A stretch of DNA of 62,954 nt from positions 1 to 62,954 of the forward strand of contig JAGVAP010000046.1 of assembly GCA_020060215.1 (NCBI GenBank), written 5' to 3'. The stretch is from Deltaproteobacteria bacterium (GTDB lineage Bacteria > Desulfobacterota > DSM-4660 > Desulfatiglandales > HGW-15). The translations under genes were made by a program, and so were the position numbers. Below are positions 43,348-52,827 of this stretch, piece after piece (positions within the stretch are counted from its first letter, which is position 1; each line of letters starts with the position of its first letter). The notes beneath the pieces were generated by a model. The model was not told where the DNA came from. It worked only from the letters and a program-made list of their open reading frames with translations, and made no database searches.

Positions 43348-44150
43348 TCACTTCCCGTCGATCAATAGGACCAGCACCGGCTGTTTGTCCTGGCCCTCGA
43401 CCCTGCGCGCCGTCAGCCCGATCCTTTTGCCTCCATCCGATGCCTGAACCTCGTATTCCCTTTTCCCCCCGCCTTTTTCGAGAAGCTCCCGGAGATCCTG
43501 CTCCAGGCCGGAGTCGGTCCATCGCGCCCCTTGAAGCGTAAAGAAGGGACGGCCCGCGGCCTCCTTCTCCCCCACGTGGAACATGTCGCAAAAGGCCGGG
43601 TTGACCGCTCGGACACATAGCTCATGATCGAGCACCACCAGGGGGTGGGGCACGGACTGCATGACCCCCGCGGCCTCGACCTGGGCCCGAAGCGCCTTGA
43701 TCTCCGTCTCCTTGAGGCGGGTCACGTCTCCGAAGGTAACGACCACCCCGTCGATCACGTTCTGGCTGTTCCTGTAAGGAAGCATCCGAACCGAGAACCA
43801 CCTCCCATCCCTCATCTTTACATCCACCTCCTTCTTGTTCAGATTTTCGAGCACATCCCGGACATCGGCGAGGAAATTCTCATAGACAAGGTTGGAGGTG
43901 ATATCCGCAATGGGCCTGCCGATATCCTTCTCGATCAGGTTGAAGAGCCTGGTTACCGGCGGCGTGAAGCGCTTGATCAGGAGGTTTCGGTCCAGAAAGA
44001 GCGTCCCCACGTCGGTCGAGCAAAACAAGTTTTTTGCATCGTCCTCGGCACGCAGGAGCTCCTCGTTCTTTCGCAGGAGCTCCTGATTGGTGGTCTCCAG
44101 CTCCTCGTTGGTGGACTGGAGTTCCTACTTGGAGGATTCCAAACCTTGTA
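43348..44150 (-). pseudogene. C-terminal remnant of a CheB-CheR-PAS fusion protein
   Basis: The minus strand encodes ELQSTNEELETTNQELL, then KNEELLRAEDDAKNLF and CSTDVGTLFLDRNLLIKRFT, the coiled coil and PAS domain that follow the CheR methyltransferase in large CheB/CheR/PAS proteins, and a second PAS domain ending VLVLLIDGK at 43348. Just upstream of ELQST the usual SKEELQ is broken by a stop (GAG changed to TAG, near 44128), and homology ends near 44150 with no methylesterase or methyltransferase domain. An internal ATG (44028) could still give a 226-residue PAS protein. The truncation sits next to the start of the defence island. Confidence 0.7.
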
Positions 44151-44283
44151 CCTGCCAAAATTTATTGATCTTTAGCCAACTTAGGTATAGATTATGCCCC
44201 GTTTATCAACCGGCCAAGAGGGTTTTTGGGAGAAATGCAGACTGTTCCCTTGATAGACCCCAAAAAGAACGCGAACATGAAGG

Positions 44284-44320
44284 CAAGACCCCAGTCCTTT
44301 TCGAAGGAAATGGGGTCTTG
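44284..44320. terminator. Long perfect hairpin before the defence island
   Basis: CAAGACCCCA (44284-44293) pairs with TGGGGTCTTG (44311-44320), and inside the loop TCCTT-TTCG-AAGGA forms a second stem. The structure is followed by TATTTTG. It lies about 60 bp upstream of the helicase gene and may insulate the island from leftward read-through. Confidence 0.6.
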
Positions 44321-44381
44321 TATTTTGACCGTCTCTGTCAAAGGCTCCTTTTAGAGTTGACGCCAGGGAGTAGGCCCCCAG

Positions 44382-47300
44382 ATGAGCCGCCTCGAAGACC
44401 TCCAGCCAAAAGCCAGTGTTCGCGGGATCCTTCCGGATAGCCTGGTTACCGTGGTCAATGTCCAGTGGTTCGGCTCCGAGGCCTTGGAACTCACATACAA
44501 GGACCCTTCGGGCCGCGTTGCGAACGAGCTCCTCTACCGGCACGATGAGCCGCGACTCGAAGTGGTGGCGCAAGGCCGCCCCTGGAGCTTTGACGGAGAT
44601 GGGCACCTCTTTCGCCTGGTCTCCGAGGCACACCGGATCCGCTTGGCGCATCTGTTCGATCCGGTTCTTGCGGTTCACACCTCCATGGTCGATCCCCTGC
44701 CGCACCAGATCACGGCCGTCTACGAAGCGATGCTTCCGCGTCAACCCCTCCGGTTCCTCCTGGCCGATGACCCGGGCGCCGGCAAGACCATCATGGCCGG
44801 GCTCTTTATCAAAGAACTGATCGTCCGCGGAGATCTCCAGCGCTGCCTCGTGGTTTGCCCCGGCAGCCTGGCCGAGCAGTGGCAGGATGAGCTTTACCGC
44901 CGGTTCCAGCTCCCCTTTGAGATCCTGACGAACGACAAGCTCGAGGCAGCACATAGCGGCAACTGGTTTCTGGAGAACAACCTGGTGATCGCCCGCTTGG
45001 ACAAACTCTCCCGGAATGAGGATGTCCAGCTGAAGCTCAAGGTGCCGGATTGCCGGTGGGATCTGGTCGTCTGCGACGAGGCGCACAAGCTGTCTGCCAC
45101 CTTCTTCGGTGGGGAGATCAAGTACACCAAGCGCTATAAGCTCGGGCAGCTGCTCTCGACGCTCACCCGCCACTTTCTCCTGATGACGGCCACACCGCAT
45201 AACGGCAAGGAGGAGGACTTCCAGCTCTTCCTGGCCTTGTTGGACGGAGACCGATTCGAAGGCCGCTTCCGGGACGGGGTCCACCAGGTGGAGGTCTCGG
45301 ATCTCATGCGCCGCATGGTGAAGGAGAACCTCCTGAAATTTGACAGCACCCCGCTCTTCCCGGAGCGCATCGCCTACACCGTGCCGTACAGGCTTTCCAA
45401 CGCAGAGGCAAAGCTCTACCGGGAAGTCACCGAGTACGTCCGTGAGGAGTTCAACCGGGCCGAGGCCCTCCAAAACGATAAGAGGGCCGGGACAGTGGGG
45501 TTCGCTCTCACTATCCTGCAGCGCAGGCTTGCCTCATCACCCGAAGCCATTTACCAGTCGCTCCGTCGAAGGAGAGAGCGGCTGGAGAAGCGCCTGAGGG
45601 AGCTTGAACTTCTCCAAAGAGGGGCCGCTGCTGAGGCCATTGCGGCCGTTGTCCCATCCCTCGACGCCGAAGATGTGGAGGATCTGGAGGAGGCGCCCGA
45701 CAACGAGGTCCAGGATACCGAGGAGAAGATCCTCGATCAGGCTACCGCCGCCCGCACCATTGACGAGCTGAAGGCCGAGATCGCCACCCTTTCGAGGTTG
45801 GAGGCATTGGCCATAGCGGTTCGCCGGAGCGGGGAAGACAAGAAGTGGCGAGAGCTTGCCAACCTCCTCACCGGGATCTTCAGCACCTTTTCGAAAAAGA
45901 GCGAGATAGGAGACCCGCCGGCGCCCTATGGGGCAGGACCCATTCCTCCGCCAAAACCCTCCCCTCATCAGAAGCTCGTGATCTTTACGGAGCACCGGGA
46001 CACCCTGAGCTATCTTACGCACCGGGTTACGACCCTTCTCGGCCGGAGCGATGCGGTCGTCATCATCCATGGCGGCATGGGCCGCGAGGAGCGGCTTAAG
46101 GCCCAGGAGTCTTTCAAGCACGACCCGGAAGTCCAGGTGCTCATCGCCACCGATGCCGCAGGAGAGGGGATCAACCTTCAGCGCGCGCACCTGATGGTCA
46201 ATTACGACCTCCCTTGGAATCCCAACCGGATCGAGCAGCGGTTCGGCCGGATCCACCGTATCGGCCAGACCGAAGTCTGTCACCTGTGGAACCTCGTGGC
46301 AGAGGAGACTCGGGAGGGCGATGTCTACCGCACCCTCCTTGAAAAGCTGGAGCAGGCCCGGGAGGCCCTTGGGGGCCAGGTCTTCGATGTCCTCGGGAAG
46401 CTCCAGTTTGAGGGCCGTCCTCTGCGCGATCTCCTGATCGAGGCGATCCGCTACGGCGAGCGGCCGGAGGTGCGGGCGAGGCTCACACGGGTAGTTGCCG
46501 ATGCGGTCGATCGCAGGCAGCTCGAGGATCTGATCGAGGAGCGGGCACTCGCCCATGATGCCATGGATTCGAGCCGCGTGGCCCGGGTCCGTGAGGAGAT
46601 GGAAAGGGCGGAGGCGCGTCGCTTACAGCCGCACTACATCGAGTCATTCTTTCTGGAGGCCTTCAAGCAACTGGGCGGCGCCACTCGCCAGCGCGAACCC
46701 CGGCGCTACGAGATCAGCCATGTGCCTGCACCCGTAAGAAACCGGGACCGGTTGATCGGAATCGGTGAGCCGGTGCTCCCAAGGTATGAGCGGGTCACCT
46801 TTGAAAAGGAAATCGTCGCCCCCCAGGGGCAACCTCTGGCTGCATTTGTCTGCCCGGGCCATCCACTTCTGGATGCCGTTCTCGACCTGACCCTTGAGCG
46901 AAACCGCGATCTTCTCCGCCGCGGAACCGTGCTGGTCGATGAGCGTGACCCGGGGACATCCCCTCGCGTGCTTTTCTACCTCGAACATGCGATCCAGGAT
47001 GCGAGCAGCACCAAAGGGAGTGAGCGCCGTGTCATCTCAAGGCAGATGCTCTACGTGGAATTGGACAGTGAAGCCTATGCACGTCACCTGAATTACGCCC
47101 CCTATCTCGACTACCGGCCGCTCAAGCCGGGTGAGCTCGAGCTCGACAGATTGCTTTCAAGACCAGAGTGCCAATGGATCAACCGCGACCTGGAGCAAAA
47201 GGCCCTGAGCCACGCGATTTCAAAGGTGGTGCCCCTCCACCTGAAGGAGGTGCGTGATCGCCGGATCACTTGGATCAACAAGACCCGGGCAGCGGTGAAA

Positions 47301-47960
47301 GACAGGCTCACAAAAGAGATCGGCTACTGGGATCACCGGGCCGAAGAGCTCAAGCTCCAGGAGCATGCGGGCAAGTCAGGCAGCCGGCTCAACTCCCAGG
47401 AGGGGCGCCGCCGCGCAGACGAGCTCCAAACAAGATTGCAGAAACGCCTTGCCCAGCTCGACCTGGAGGGTCAGATCTCGGCGCTTCCGCCTGTGGCGCT
47501 TGGTGGACTCGTCGTCGTCCCTGCCGGCCTGATCGCCCAGATGGGGGGCCACCCGTTGTCCGCTTCAACCCCACCGATCGACACCCAGGCTTCGGCCGCC
47601 AGGGCCCGGGCCGTCATACTGGAGGTGGAACGAGGTCTCGGGTTTGAACCGGTCGACCGCGAGAAGGAGAAACTCGGGTATGATATCGAGAGCCTCGACC
47701 CCAAGACCGGCCGCCTGCGTTTCCTCGAAGTGAAAGGTCGGGTCCAGGGCGCGGCCTCGATCACCGTCACCAAGAACGAGATCCTCTATTCATTGAACAA
47801 GCCGGATGATTTCATTCTGGCCATCGTCGAGTTTCTGGATGGCGACTCTCACCGCGTGCATTACGTCCGCCGGCCGTTCCAGCGGGAACCGGACTTCGGA
47901 GTCACCAGCGTGAACTACGCGTTTGCCGATCTTCTTGCCAGAGCGGAGGCGCCGCGATGA
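44382..47960 (+). CDS. SNF2-family helicase with C-terminal DUF3883 domain (DISARM DrmD-like)
   Basis: 1192 residues. The SNF2 ATPase core has Walker A DDPGAGKTIM (about 129-138), DEAHKLS (about 231), LLMTATPHNGKEEDFQLFL (motif III) and, in the second RecA lobe (about 530-660), LVIFTEHRDTLSYL, ATDAAGEGINLQ and RFGRIHRIGQT. A charged coiled-coil insert (about 380-490) separates the lobes. The C-terminus (about 1085-1175) contains GYDIESLDPKTGRLRFLEVK, a DUF3883 nuclease-like fold. This layout resembles DrmD of class 1 DISARM. Ribosome binding site AGGGAG. Its stop overlaps the next start (ATGA). DrmA, DrmB and DrmC are not present in the window. Confidence 0.85.
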   Translation: MSRLEDLQPKASVRGILPDSLVTVVNVQWFGSEALELTYKDPSGRVANELLYRHDEPRLEVVAQGRPWSFDGDGHLFRLVSEAHRIRLAHLFDPVLAVHTSMVDPLPHQITAVYEAMLPRQPLRFLLADDPGAGKTIMAGLFIKELIVRGDLQRCLVVCPGSLAEQWQDELYRRFQLPFEILTNDKLEAAHSGNWFLENNLVIARLDKLSRNEDVQLKLKVPDCRWDLVVCDEAHKLSATFFGGEIKYTKRYKLGQLLSTLTRHFLLMTATPHNGKEEDFQLFLALLDGDRFEGRFRDGVHQVEVSDLMRRMVKENLLKFDSTPLFPERIAYTVPYRLSNAEAKLYREVTEYVREEFNRAEALQNDKRAGTVGFALTILQRRLASSPEAIYQSLRRRRERLEKRLRELELLQRGAAAEAIAAVVPSLDAEDVEDLEEAPDNEVQDTEEKILDQATAARTIDELKAEIATLSRLEALAIAVRRSGEDKKWRELANLLTGIFSTFSKKSEIGDPPAPYGAGPIPPPKPSPHQKLVIFTEHRDTLSYLTHRVTTLLGRSDAVVIIHGGMGREERLKAQESFKHDPEVQVLIATDAAGEGINLQRAHLMVNYDLPWNPNRIEQRFGRIHRIGQTEVCHLWNLVAEETREGDVYRTLLEKLEQAREALGGQVFDVLGKLQFEGRPLRDLLIEAIRYGERPEVRARLTRVVADAVDRRQLEDLIEERALAHDAMDSSRVARVREEMERAEARRLQPHYIESFFLEAFKQLGGATRQREPRRYEISHVPAPVRNRDRLIGIGEPVLPRYERVTFEKEIVAPQGQPLAAFVCPGHPLLDAVLDLTLERNRDLLRRGTVLVDERDPGTSPRVLFYLEHAIQDASSTKGSERRVISRQMLYVELDSEAYARHLNYAPYLDYRPLKPGELELDRLLSRPECQWINRDLEQKALSHAISKVVPLHLKEVRDRRITWINKTRAAVKDRLTKEIGYWDHRAEELKLQEHAGKSGSRLNSQEGRRRADELQTRLQKRLAQLDLEGQISALPPVALGGLVVVPAGLIAQMGGHPLSASTPPIDTQASAARARAVILEVERGLGFEPVDREKEKLGYDIESLDPKTGRLRFLEVKGRVQGAASITVTKNEILYSLNKPDDFILAIVEFLDGDSHRVHYVRRPFQREPDFGVTSVNYAFADLLARAEAPR

Positions 47961-49402
47961 CGCCCCTTACTGCTAACCAAGTGAAGCTCCTTATCCATGA
48001 AGGTGAAGGCCTCACAATAGAATTCAAGGAGCGCTATACGCCTCGGATTGACGAAGACATCGTTGCATTCGCCAACGGGAAAGGCGGGACGATTCTTCTC
48101 GGCGTGCGAGATGATGGGACCATTACTGGCGAGCGCTTGACGAATGACCTCAAGGCCAAGATCAACAGCCTGACCAGGAACTGTAAGCCGTCTATCACGA
48201 CCAGGCTTTCTCAGGTTGGCTCCCTTGTTGCGGTTGTTGTGGAGGAAGGATTAGAGAAGCCGTACTCCTGCAGCTCCGGCTACTTTCGGCGACTCGATGG
48301 CAACACTCAGAAGATGAGCCATGAAGAGCTGCGCATCATGTTCGCGGAGAACGAGCCGCTGCCCTTTGAGGAAAGAACAATCAAGGGGTTCACCTTTGAT
48401 GATGTTTCCAAGCCCAAGATACGCGCCTTCACAAAGGAAGCCGGGATCCGCATTGGCGCCACTCCGGTACCCGACTTCCTACGGAGTCTTAAGGTTGCCG
48501 ACGAGAAACGGGTCAAGAACGCAGGCATTCTCTTCTTTGCCAAAGATGTTTATGACCATCTGCACCAGGCGCAAATGACGCTTTTGGCCTTCAAGGGAAA
48601 AGACAGGCTGCATATTTATGACCGCCGCGATGTGCGGGACGATCTGCTCACCCAATTCAACGAGGGCGTTGCCTTTCTCAAGAAACACCTGAACATCCGC
48701 AGCGAAATCCGGGGTGTCAATCGCGAAGACATCTATGAGATCCCGCTAGAGGTCCTGCGCGAGGCCCTGGTAAATGCCCTGATGCACCGTGACTACAGCA
48801 TCACCGGTACCCAGATCAGCGTTGAGGTCTACGATGACCGCGTGGAGATAGTGAATCCCGGCGGCCTGCCGAAAGGGCTATCTCTGCGTGACATCGGCAC
48901 TGTTTCGATCCGTCGGAACGAGCTTATTGCGGACCTGTTCTTCCGATTGCACAAGGTCGAGCGCATCGGAATGGGCATCCGGAAGATGCGGGAGGCGATG
49001 ATTGCCGCAGGATTAGGCGAGCCGACCTTTGCCACGGATGCCTTTTTCCGGGCAACCTTCCACCGTTCGCCAGAGTTCGCCCTGAAGGAGACGCAGGAAG
49101 GTTCGCAGAAGTTGGTAAAAAAGCCGGCAGGGAAGGCAAGAGGAACCGGGTGGGACCAAGTCGGGACCAAGCTGGGACTAAGTTCCGAACAACAACTGAT
49201 ACTGCAGAAGCTACTTACAGATCAAGGCATTACAAGCTTGATGGCTGTGACCGGCCGAACGAATAGGACCAAGTTTAGGGACCAAGTTTTGAACCCCCTT
49301 ATTGAGGCAGGATTGGTTGAAATGACGATGCCGGAAAAGCCGCGGAGCAGCAAGCAAAGATATCAGCTCACCAGCAAAGGTCTTAAGTTGACCGAGAGAT
49401 GA
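47957..49402 (+). CDS. AlbA_2 (Schlafen-type) ATP-binding putative regulator
   Basis: 481 residues. The N-terminal AlbA_2 domain (about 10-125) has EGLTIEFKERYT, DIVAFANGKGGTILLGVRDD and the GYFRRLDGNTQKM ending. The central GHKL-type ATPase domain (about 260-370) has LREALVNALMHRDYS (N box), VEIVNPGGLPKGL (G1) and RIGMGIRKMREAM (G2). The C-terminal about 80 residues (LSSEQQLILQKLLTDQGIT to LTSKGLKLTER) are a winged-helix-like module joined by a linker. Translationally coupled to the helicase (4-bp overlap). Such proteins accompany many defence loci and could regulate or contribute to sensing; the role here is not established. Confidence 0.82.
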   Translation: MTPLTANQVKLLIHEGEGLTIEFKERYTPRIDEDIVAFANGKGGTILLGVRDDGTITGERLTNDLKAKINSLTRNCKPSITTRLSQVGSLVAVVVEEGLEKPYSCSSGYFRRLDGNTQKMSHEELRIMFAENEPLPFEERTIKGFTFDDVSKPKIRAFTKEAGIRIGATPVPDFLRSLKVADEKRVKNAGILFFAKDVYDHLHQAQMTLLAFKGKDRLHIYDRRDVRDDLLTQFNEGVAFLKKHLNIRSEIRGVNREDIYEIPLEVLREALVNALMHRDYSITGTQISVEVYDDRVEIVNPGGLPKGLSLRDIGTVSIRRNELIADLFFRLHKVERIGMGIRKMREAMIAAGLGEPTFATDAFFRATFHRSPEFALKETQEGSQKLVKKPAGKARGTGWDQVGTKLGLSSEQQLILQKLLTDQGITSLMAVTGRTNRTKFRDQVLNPLIEAGLVEMTMPEKPRSSKQRYQLTSKGLKLTER

Positions 49403-49411
49403 AGGGTCCCA

Positions 49412-49712
49412 ACCTTCCACCGCTTGCCAGAGTTCGCCTTGAAGGAAAAGGGGAAGGTTCGGAGAAAAGTTCGGAGGAGCTGTAGAAAGGGCGTTGGTAG
49501 GTTCGGAGAAAGGTTCGGAGAAGGAAAGTTCCCAGGAAAGTTCACAGAATAGTTCCCAGAAGATTATCAAGCTCATGCAGGGCGATTCGACGATCACGAT
49601 TGCCGCCCTCACGGATCGGGCCGTCAAGAAACAGATTAAGAAGCTGAAGGCGGAAGACCGAATCCGTCGCATCGGACCTGACAGGGGCGGGCACTGGGAG
49701 GTTGTTCACTGA
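49412..49712 (+). pseudogene. Detached, frameshifted second copy of the AlbA-regulator C-terminus with a different winged helix
   Basis: Directly after the regulator stop, TFHRLPEFALKEKGK repeats the gene's own TFHRSPEFALKET segment (about residue 370). It is followed by frameshifts through GGTTCGGAGAAA-type repeats (GSEKSSEEL, then GSEKGSEKESSQESSQNSSQ) and then an intact winged-helix sequence KIIKLMQGDSTITIAALTDR, IKKLKAEDRIRRIGPDRGGH, typical of the C-terminus of this regulator family. The open part starts at 49494. It is a decayed alternative C-terminal cassette. Confidence 0.65.
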
Positions 49713-49910
49713 GCAGAGAAAGGGAAGTTCGGACAAAAGTTCGGAGAAAAAGTTAGGAGGAGTTGGTAGAAAGGTTGGTAGAAAGGTTGATAGAAGAGTG
49801 GCCGAAGACCCGAAGAGGATGCTGGCCCTGATTCTACGCAACCCACACATTCGAAAAGAGACGTGACTGAGAACATCGTCTTCAGCACTACCTTGGAAGA
49901 ATCGAGAATT
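49713..49910 (+). pseudogene. Remnant of a third alternative C-terminal module
   Basis: After the second copy another run of TTCGGA repeats (GSSDKSSEK) leads into LVERLVERLIEE in one frame and AEDPKRMLALILRNPHIRKE in another, which together resemble the linker and first helix of yet another winged-helix tail of the same family. It stops 18 bp before the methyltransferase start. Low coding quality. Confidence 0.45.
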
Positions 49911-49927
49911 GCAGCTAAGGAGAAGTA

Positions 49928-52825
49928 GTGACCTATAAGAAAAAACTCATCGAAGTAGCCCTTCCCCTGGATGCCATCAACAAGGCCTCCGCGCGGGAGA
50001 AGTCCATCCGTCATGGGCACCCGAGCACCCTTCACCTCTGGTGGGCACGCCGGCCGCTCGCTGCAGCTCGGGCGGTGATCTTCGCGCAGATGGTGGATGA
50101 CCCTTCGGCTCATCCGGATATCTTTAGGACCGAGAAGGCCCAGGAGAAGGAACGACAACGGCTGTTCCGAATCATTGAGGATCTGGTTCAGTGGGAGAAC
50201 ACCACCAACGAAAAGGTGCTCCAGCAGGCGCGTGACGAGATCTGGCAGAGCTGGCGCTATACCTGTGCGGAGAACGCCGATCATCCTCGAGCAAAGGAGC
50301 TTTTCGATCGCCACAAGCTCCCCGCCTTCCATGACCCATTCGCCGGAGGCGGCACCCTTCCATTGGAGGCGCAGCGGCTGGGACTCGAAGCCTATGCGAG
50401 CGACCTGAACCCGGTGGCGGTCCTGATCTGCAAAGCCATGATCGAGATCCCGCCCAAGTTCGCTGGGCGACCGCCGGTAAATCCTGAAGCGAGGAAGGAC
50501 AAGAGCCTTTTTCAAAAAGCTTGGCGCGGTGCTGAGGGATTGGCGGAAGATGTCCGGTACTATGGTAAGTGGATCCGTGATGAGGCTGAGAAACGAATCG
50601 GCTATCTTTACCCAAAGGTCGAAATAACGCCGGACATGGCGAAAGAACGACCTGACCTTAAAAAATACATAGGCCAAAAACTAACCGTTATTGCTTGGAT
50701 TTGGGCACGCACGGTCAAGAGTCCTAATCCAGCTTTCGCCCATGTGGATGTTCCGCTTGCTTCAACCTTCATGCTATCGACAAAGACGGGAAAAGAAGCC
50801 TATGTGGAGCCAGTAATCGAAAACGGGGGGTATCGCTTTACGGTTAGGATTGGCAAACCAAAGAACCCCCAGGTTGCAAAACGCGGCACGAAGTCAGGTG
50901 GCAGCGGGAGCAGCTTCCTTTGCATCATTTCCGGAACACCCATGCCTTTCGAGTACCTTCGGAGGGAGGGAAAAGCAAACCGCATAGGTGAAAGGCTGAT
51001 GGCAGTTGTAGCGGAGGGTGATCGAGGGCGCGTGTATTTATCCCCAACCCCTGAAATGGAAAGGGTGGCCAAAAGTACCCAGCCACAGAATGTACCGGAA
51101 ACAGAAATTCCAGAAAAGGCGCTAGGCTTTCGCGTACAGGAATACGGGATGCTACGTTGGAGTGACCTTTTTACCCAACGCCAACTGGTGGCGCTAACGA
51201 CCTTTTCTGATTTGGTCAAAGAAGTGCGTGATAAAGTGAAGCGTGACACATCTGCGGTGTGTGAGCTTGACAGTGCTGGACCCTCCCAAGATGAAGTCCC
51301 TACTTCCACTGACGCAGGAGACTGCATAACAACATATCTGGCTCTTTGCCTTAGCAAGTGTGCAGACTATTGGTCAAACATATGCATTTGGAGATCCGAT
51401 CCCAAGAACCTCGGAGTTGGTCATGTATTCGCGCGTCAGGCCATCTCGATGACCTGGGATTACGCAGAAGGTAACCCTTTTTCTTATTCTTCCGGCAGCT
51501 GGGCAGTAACACTTGATTGGATTACCCGGGTTATATCAATGAATGGGATGGCCTTCAATATTGGACATCCAATGCAATGTGATGCAGCACGCGGGTACAT
51601 CAGTATGGACAAAGTGGTTTCGACGGATCCACCTTATTATGACAATGTTGGCTACGCCGATTTGTCGGATTTTTTCTATGTCTGGCTTCTCCGAACACTT
51701 AAGCCAATTTTTCCAGAGCTGTTTGCAACCATTTCTGTTCCAAAAGCGGAAGAGCTGATAGCTGCCCCTCATCGCCATGGCAGCAAGGAAAAGGCAGAAA
51801 TATTTTTCCTAGACGGAATGACCAGTGCGTTAAAGCAACTTGCTAATCAGGCGCATCCGGCTTTCCCGGTAACTATTTACTACGCCTTCAAACAATCTGA
51901 AAATGATGGCTTCAACGGTTCTATAAGCACTGGCTGGGAGACATTCCTGAATGCAGTGATCTCGGCAGGCTTCGCGGTCACCGGTACTTGGCCAATCCGG
52001 ACTGAGCTTGGAAATCGCACTCGGAGCTTGGACTCCAACGCTCTTGCTTCTAGCATCGTATTGGTGTGCCAGCCACGTGTTCCGGGTGCGCCTTCTGCTA
52101 CGCGCCGTGAATTCGTCACCGCCCTCAAGGTCGAGCTCCCTCTGGCACTTCTAATCCTTCAACGTGGCAATATTGCTCCAGCAGATTTGGCACAAGCAGC
52201 CATAGGACCAGGCATGGCCGTTTACACGCGCTATGCCAAGGTACTAGATGCAGAAGGTAAGCCACTCTCGGTACGGGATGCGCTTGCGCTCATTAACCAG
52301 ACACTTGATGAAGCCTTAGCTGAGCGGGAGGGCGATTTCGATGCTGACACCCGCTGGGCTCTGGCATGGTTTGAACAGTACGGTTTCACTGAAGGCGAAT
52401 ATGGCATAGCTGAGGTTTTGTCAAAGGCCAAGGTTACCAGCATTGAAGGTATGAAGCAGGACGGGATACTGAGCTCGAAGGCCGGCAAGGTGCGCCTTCT
52501 TCGCCCCGAGGAATTGGTGACCATCTGGGATCCTTTGAAGGACAAGCGCCTGACTGCCTGGGAAGTAGTCCACCGGCTTATTCGCGCAATGGCGGAAGCG
52601 GGCGAAGTTGCGACGGCGGCACTGGTCGCAAAGCTGGGTTCGAAAGCCGAGGTCGCACGAGAGCTTGCCTACCGTCTCTATACGCTCTGCGAGCGAAAGA
52701 AGCGAGCGACTGAGGCCTTGGCCTATAATTCCCTCGTTCAGAGTTGGCCCGAGATCATTAGGCTGGCCACAGAAGCCAGAAAGGGAATGCCGCGAGACCA
52801 GACATCCCTCTTTGATAAGGAGTAG
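49928..52825 (+). CDS. DUF1156 N6-adenine DNA methyltransferase
   Basis: 965 residues from GTG 49928 (GGAGAA 5 bp upstream), beginning KKLIEVALPLDAINKASARE and STLHLWWARRPLAAARAVIF, the DUF1156 signature. SAM-binding motif FHDPFAGGGTLPLEAQRLGL (about 135-154) and catalytic motif DPPYYDNVGYADLSDFFYVW (about 568-587) mark an N6-adenine or N4-cytosine enzyme of the gamma/beta class. The C-terminal about 100 residues (MAEAGEVATAALVAKLGSKA) are helical. The middle of the gene (about 50.57-52.33 kb) is visibly more AT-rich than both ends. It modifies host DNA to mark self in the predicted defence system; the next gene starts 2 bp later. Confidence 0.88.
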   Translation: MTYKKKLIEVALPLDAINKASAREKSIRHGHPSTLHLWWARRPLAAARAVIFAQMVDDPSAHPDIFRTEKAQEKERQRLFRIIEDLVQWENTTNEKVLQQARDEIWQSWRYTCAENADHPRAKELFDRHKLPAFHDPFAGGGTLPLEAQRLGLEAYASDLNPVAVLICKAMIEIPPKFAGRPPVNPEARKDKSLFQKAWRGAEGLAEDVRYYGKWIRDEAEKRIGYLYPKVEITPDMAKERPDLKKYIGQKLTVIAWIWARTVKSPNPAFAHVDVPLASTFMLSTKTGKEAYVEPVIENGGYRFTVRIGKPKNPQVAKRGTKSGGSGSSFLCIISGTPMPFEYLRREGKANRIGERLMAVVAEGDRGRVYLSPTPEMERVAKSTQPQNVPETEIPEKALGFRVQEYGMLRWSDLFTQRQLVALTTFSDLVKEVRDKVKRDTSAVCELDSAGPSQDEVPTSTDAGDCITTYLALCLSKCADYWSNICIWRSDPKNLGVGHVFARQAISMTWDYAEGNPFSYSSGSWAVTLDWITRVISMNGMAFNIGHPMQCDAARGYISMDKVVSTDPPYYDNVGYADLSDFFYVWLLRTLKPIFPELFATISVPKAEELIAAPHRHGSKEKAEIFFLDGMTSALKQLANQAHPAFPVTIYYAFKQSENDGFNGSISTGWETFLNAVISAGFAVTGTWPIRTELGNRTRSLDSNALASSIVLVCQPRVPGAPSATRREFVTALKVELPLALLILQRGNIAPADLAQAAIGPGMAVYTRYAKVLDAEGKPLSVRDALALINQTLDEALAEREGDFDADTRWALAWFEQYGFTEGEYGIAEVLSKAKVTSIEGMKQDGILSSKAGKVRLLRPEELVTIWDPLKDKRLTAWEVVHRLIRAMAEAGEVATAALVAKLGSKAEVARELAYRLYTLCERKKRATEALAYNSLVQSWPEIIRLATEARKGMPRDQTSLFDKE

Positions 52826-52827
52826 CC

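Noticed and set aside
44181..45473. A 430-residue minus-strand frame over the helicase start
   Set aside because: Opposite the helicase N-terminus with its Walker motifs; shadow frame.
49494..49712. Independent small DNA-binding gene of 72 residues after the regulator
   Set aside because: Its sequence begins within a repeat-derived linker and matches only the C-terminal winged helix of the neighbouring regulator family, so it is better explained as a detached cassette.
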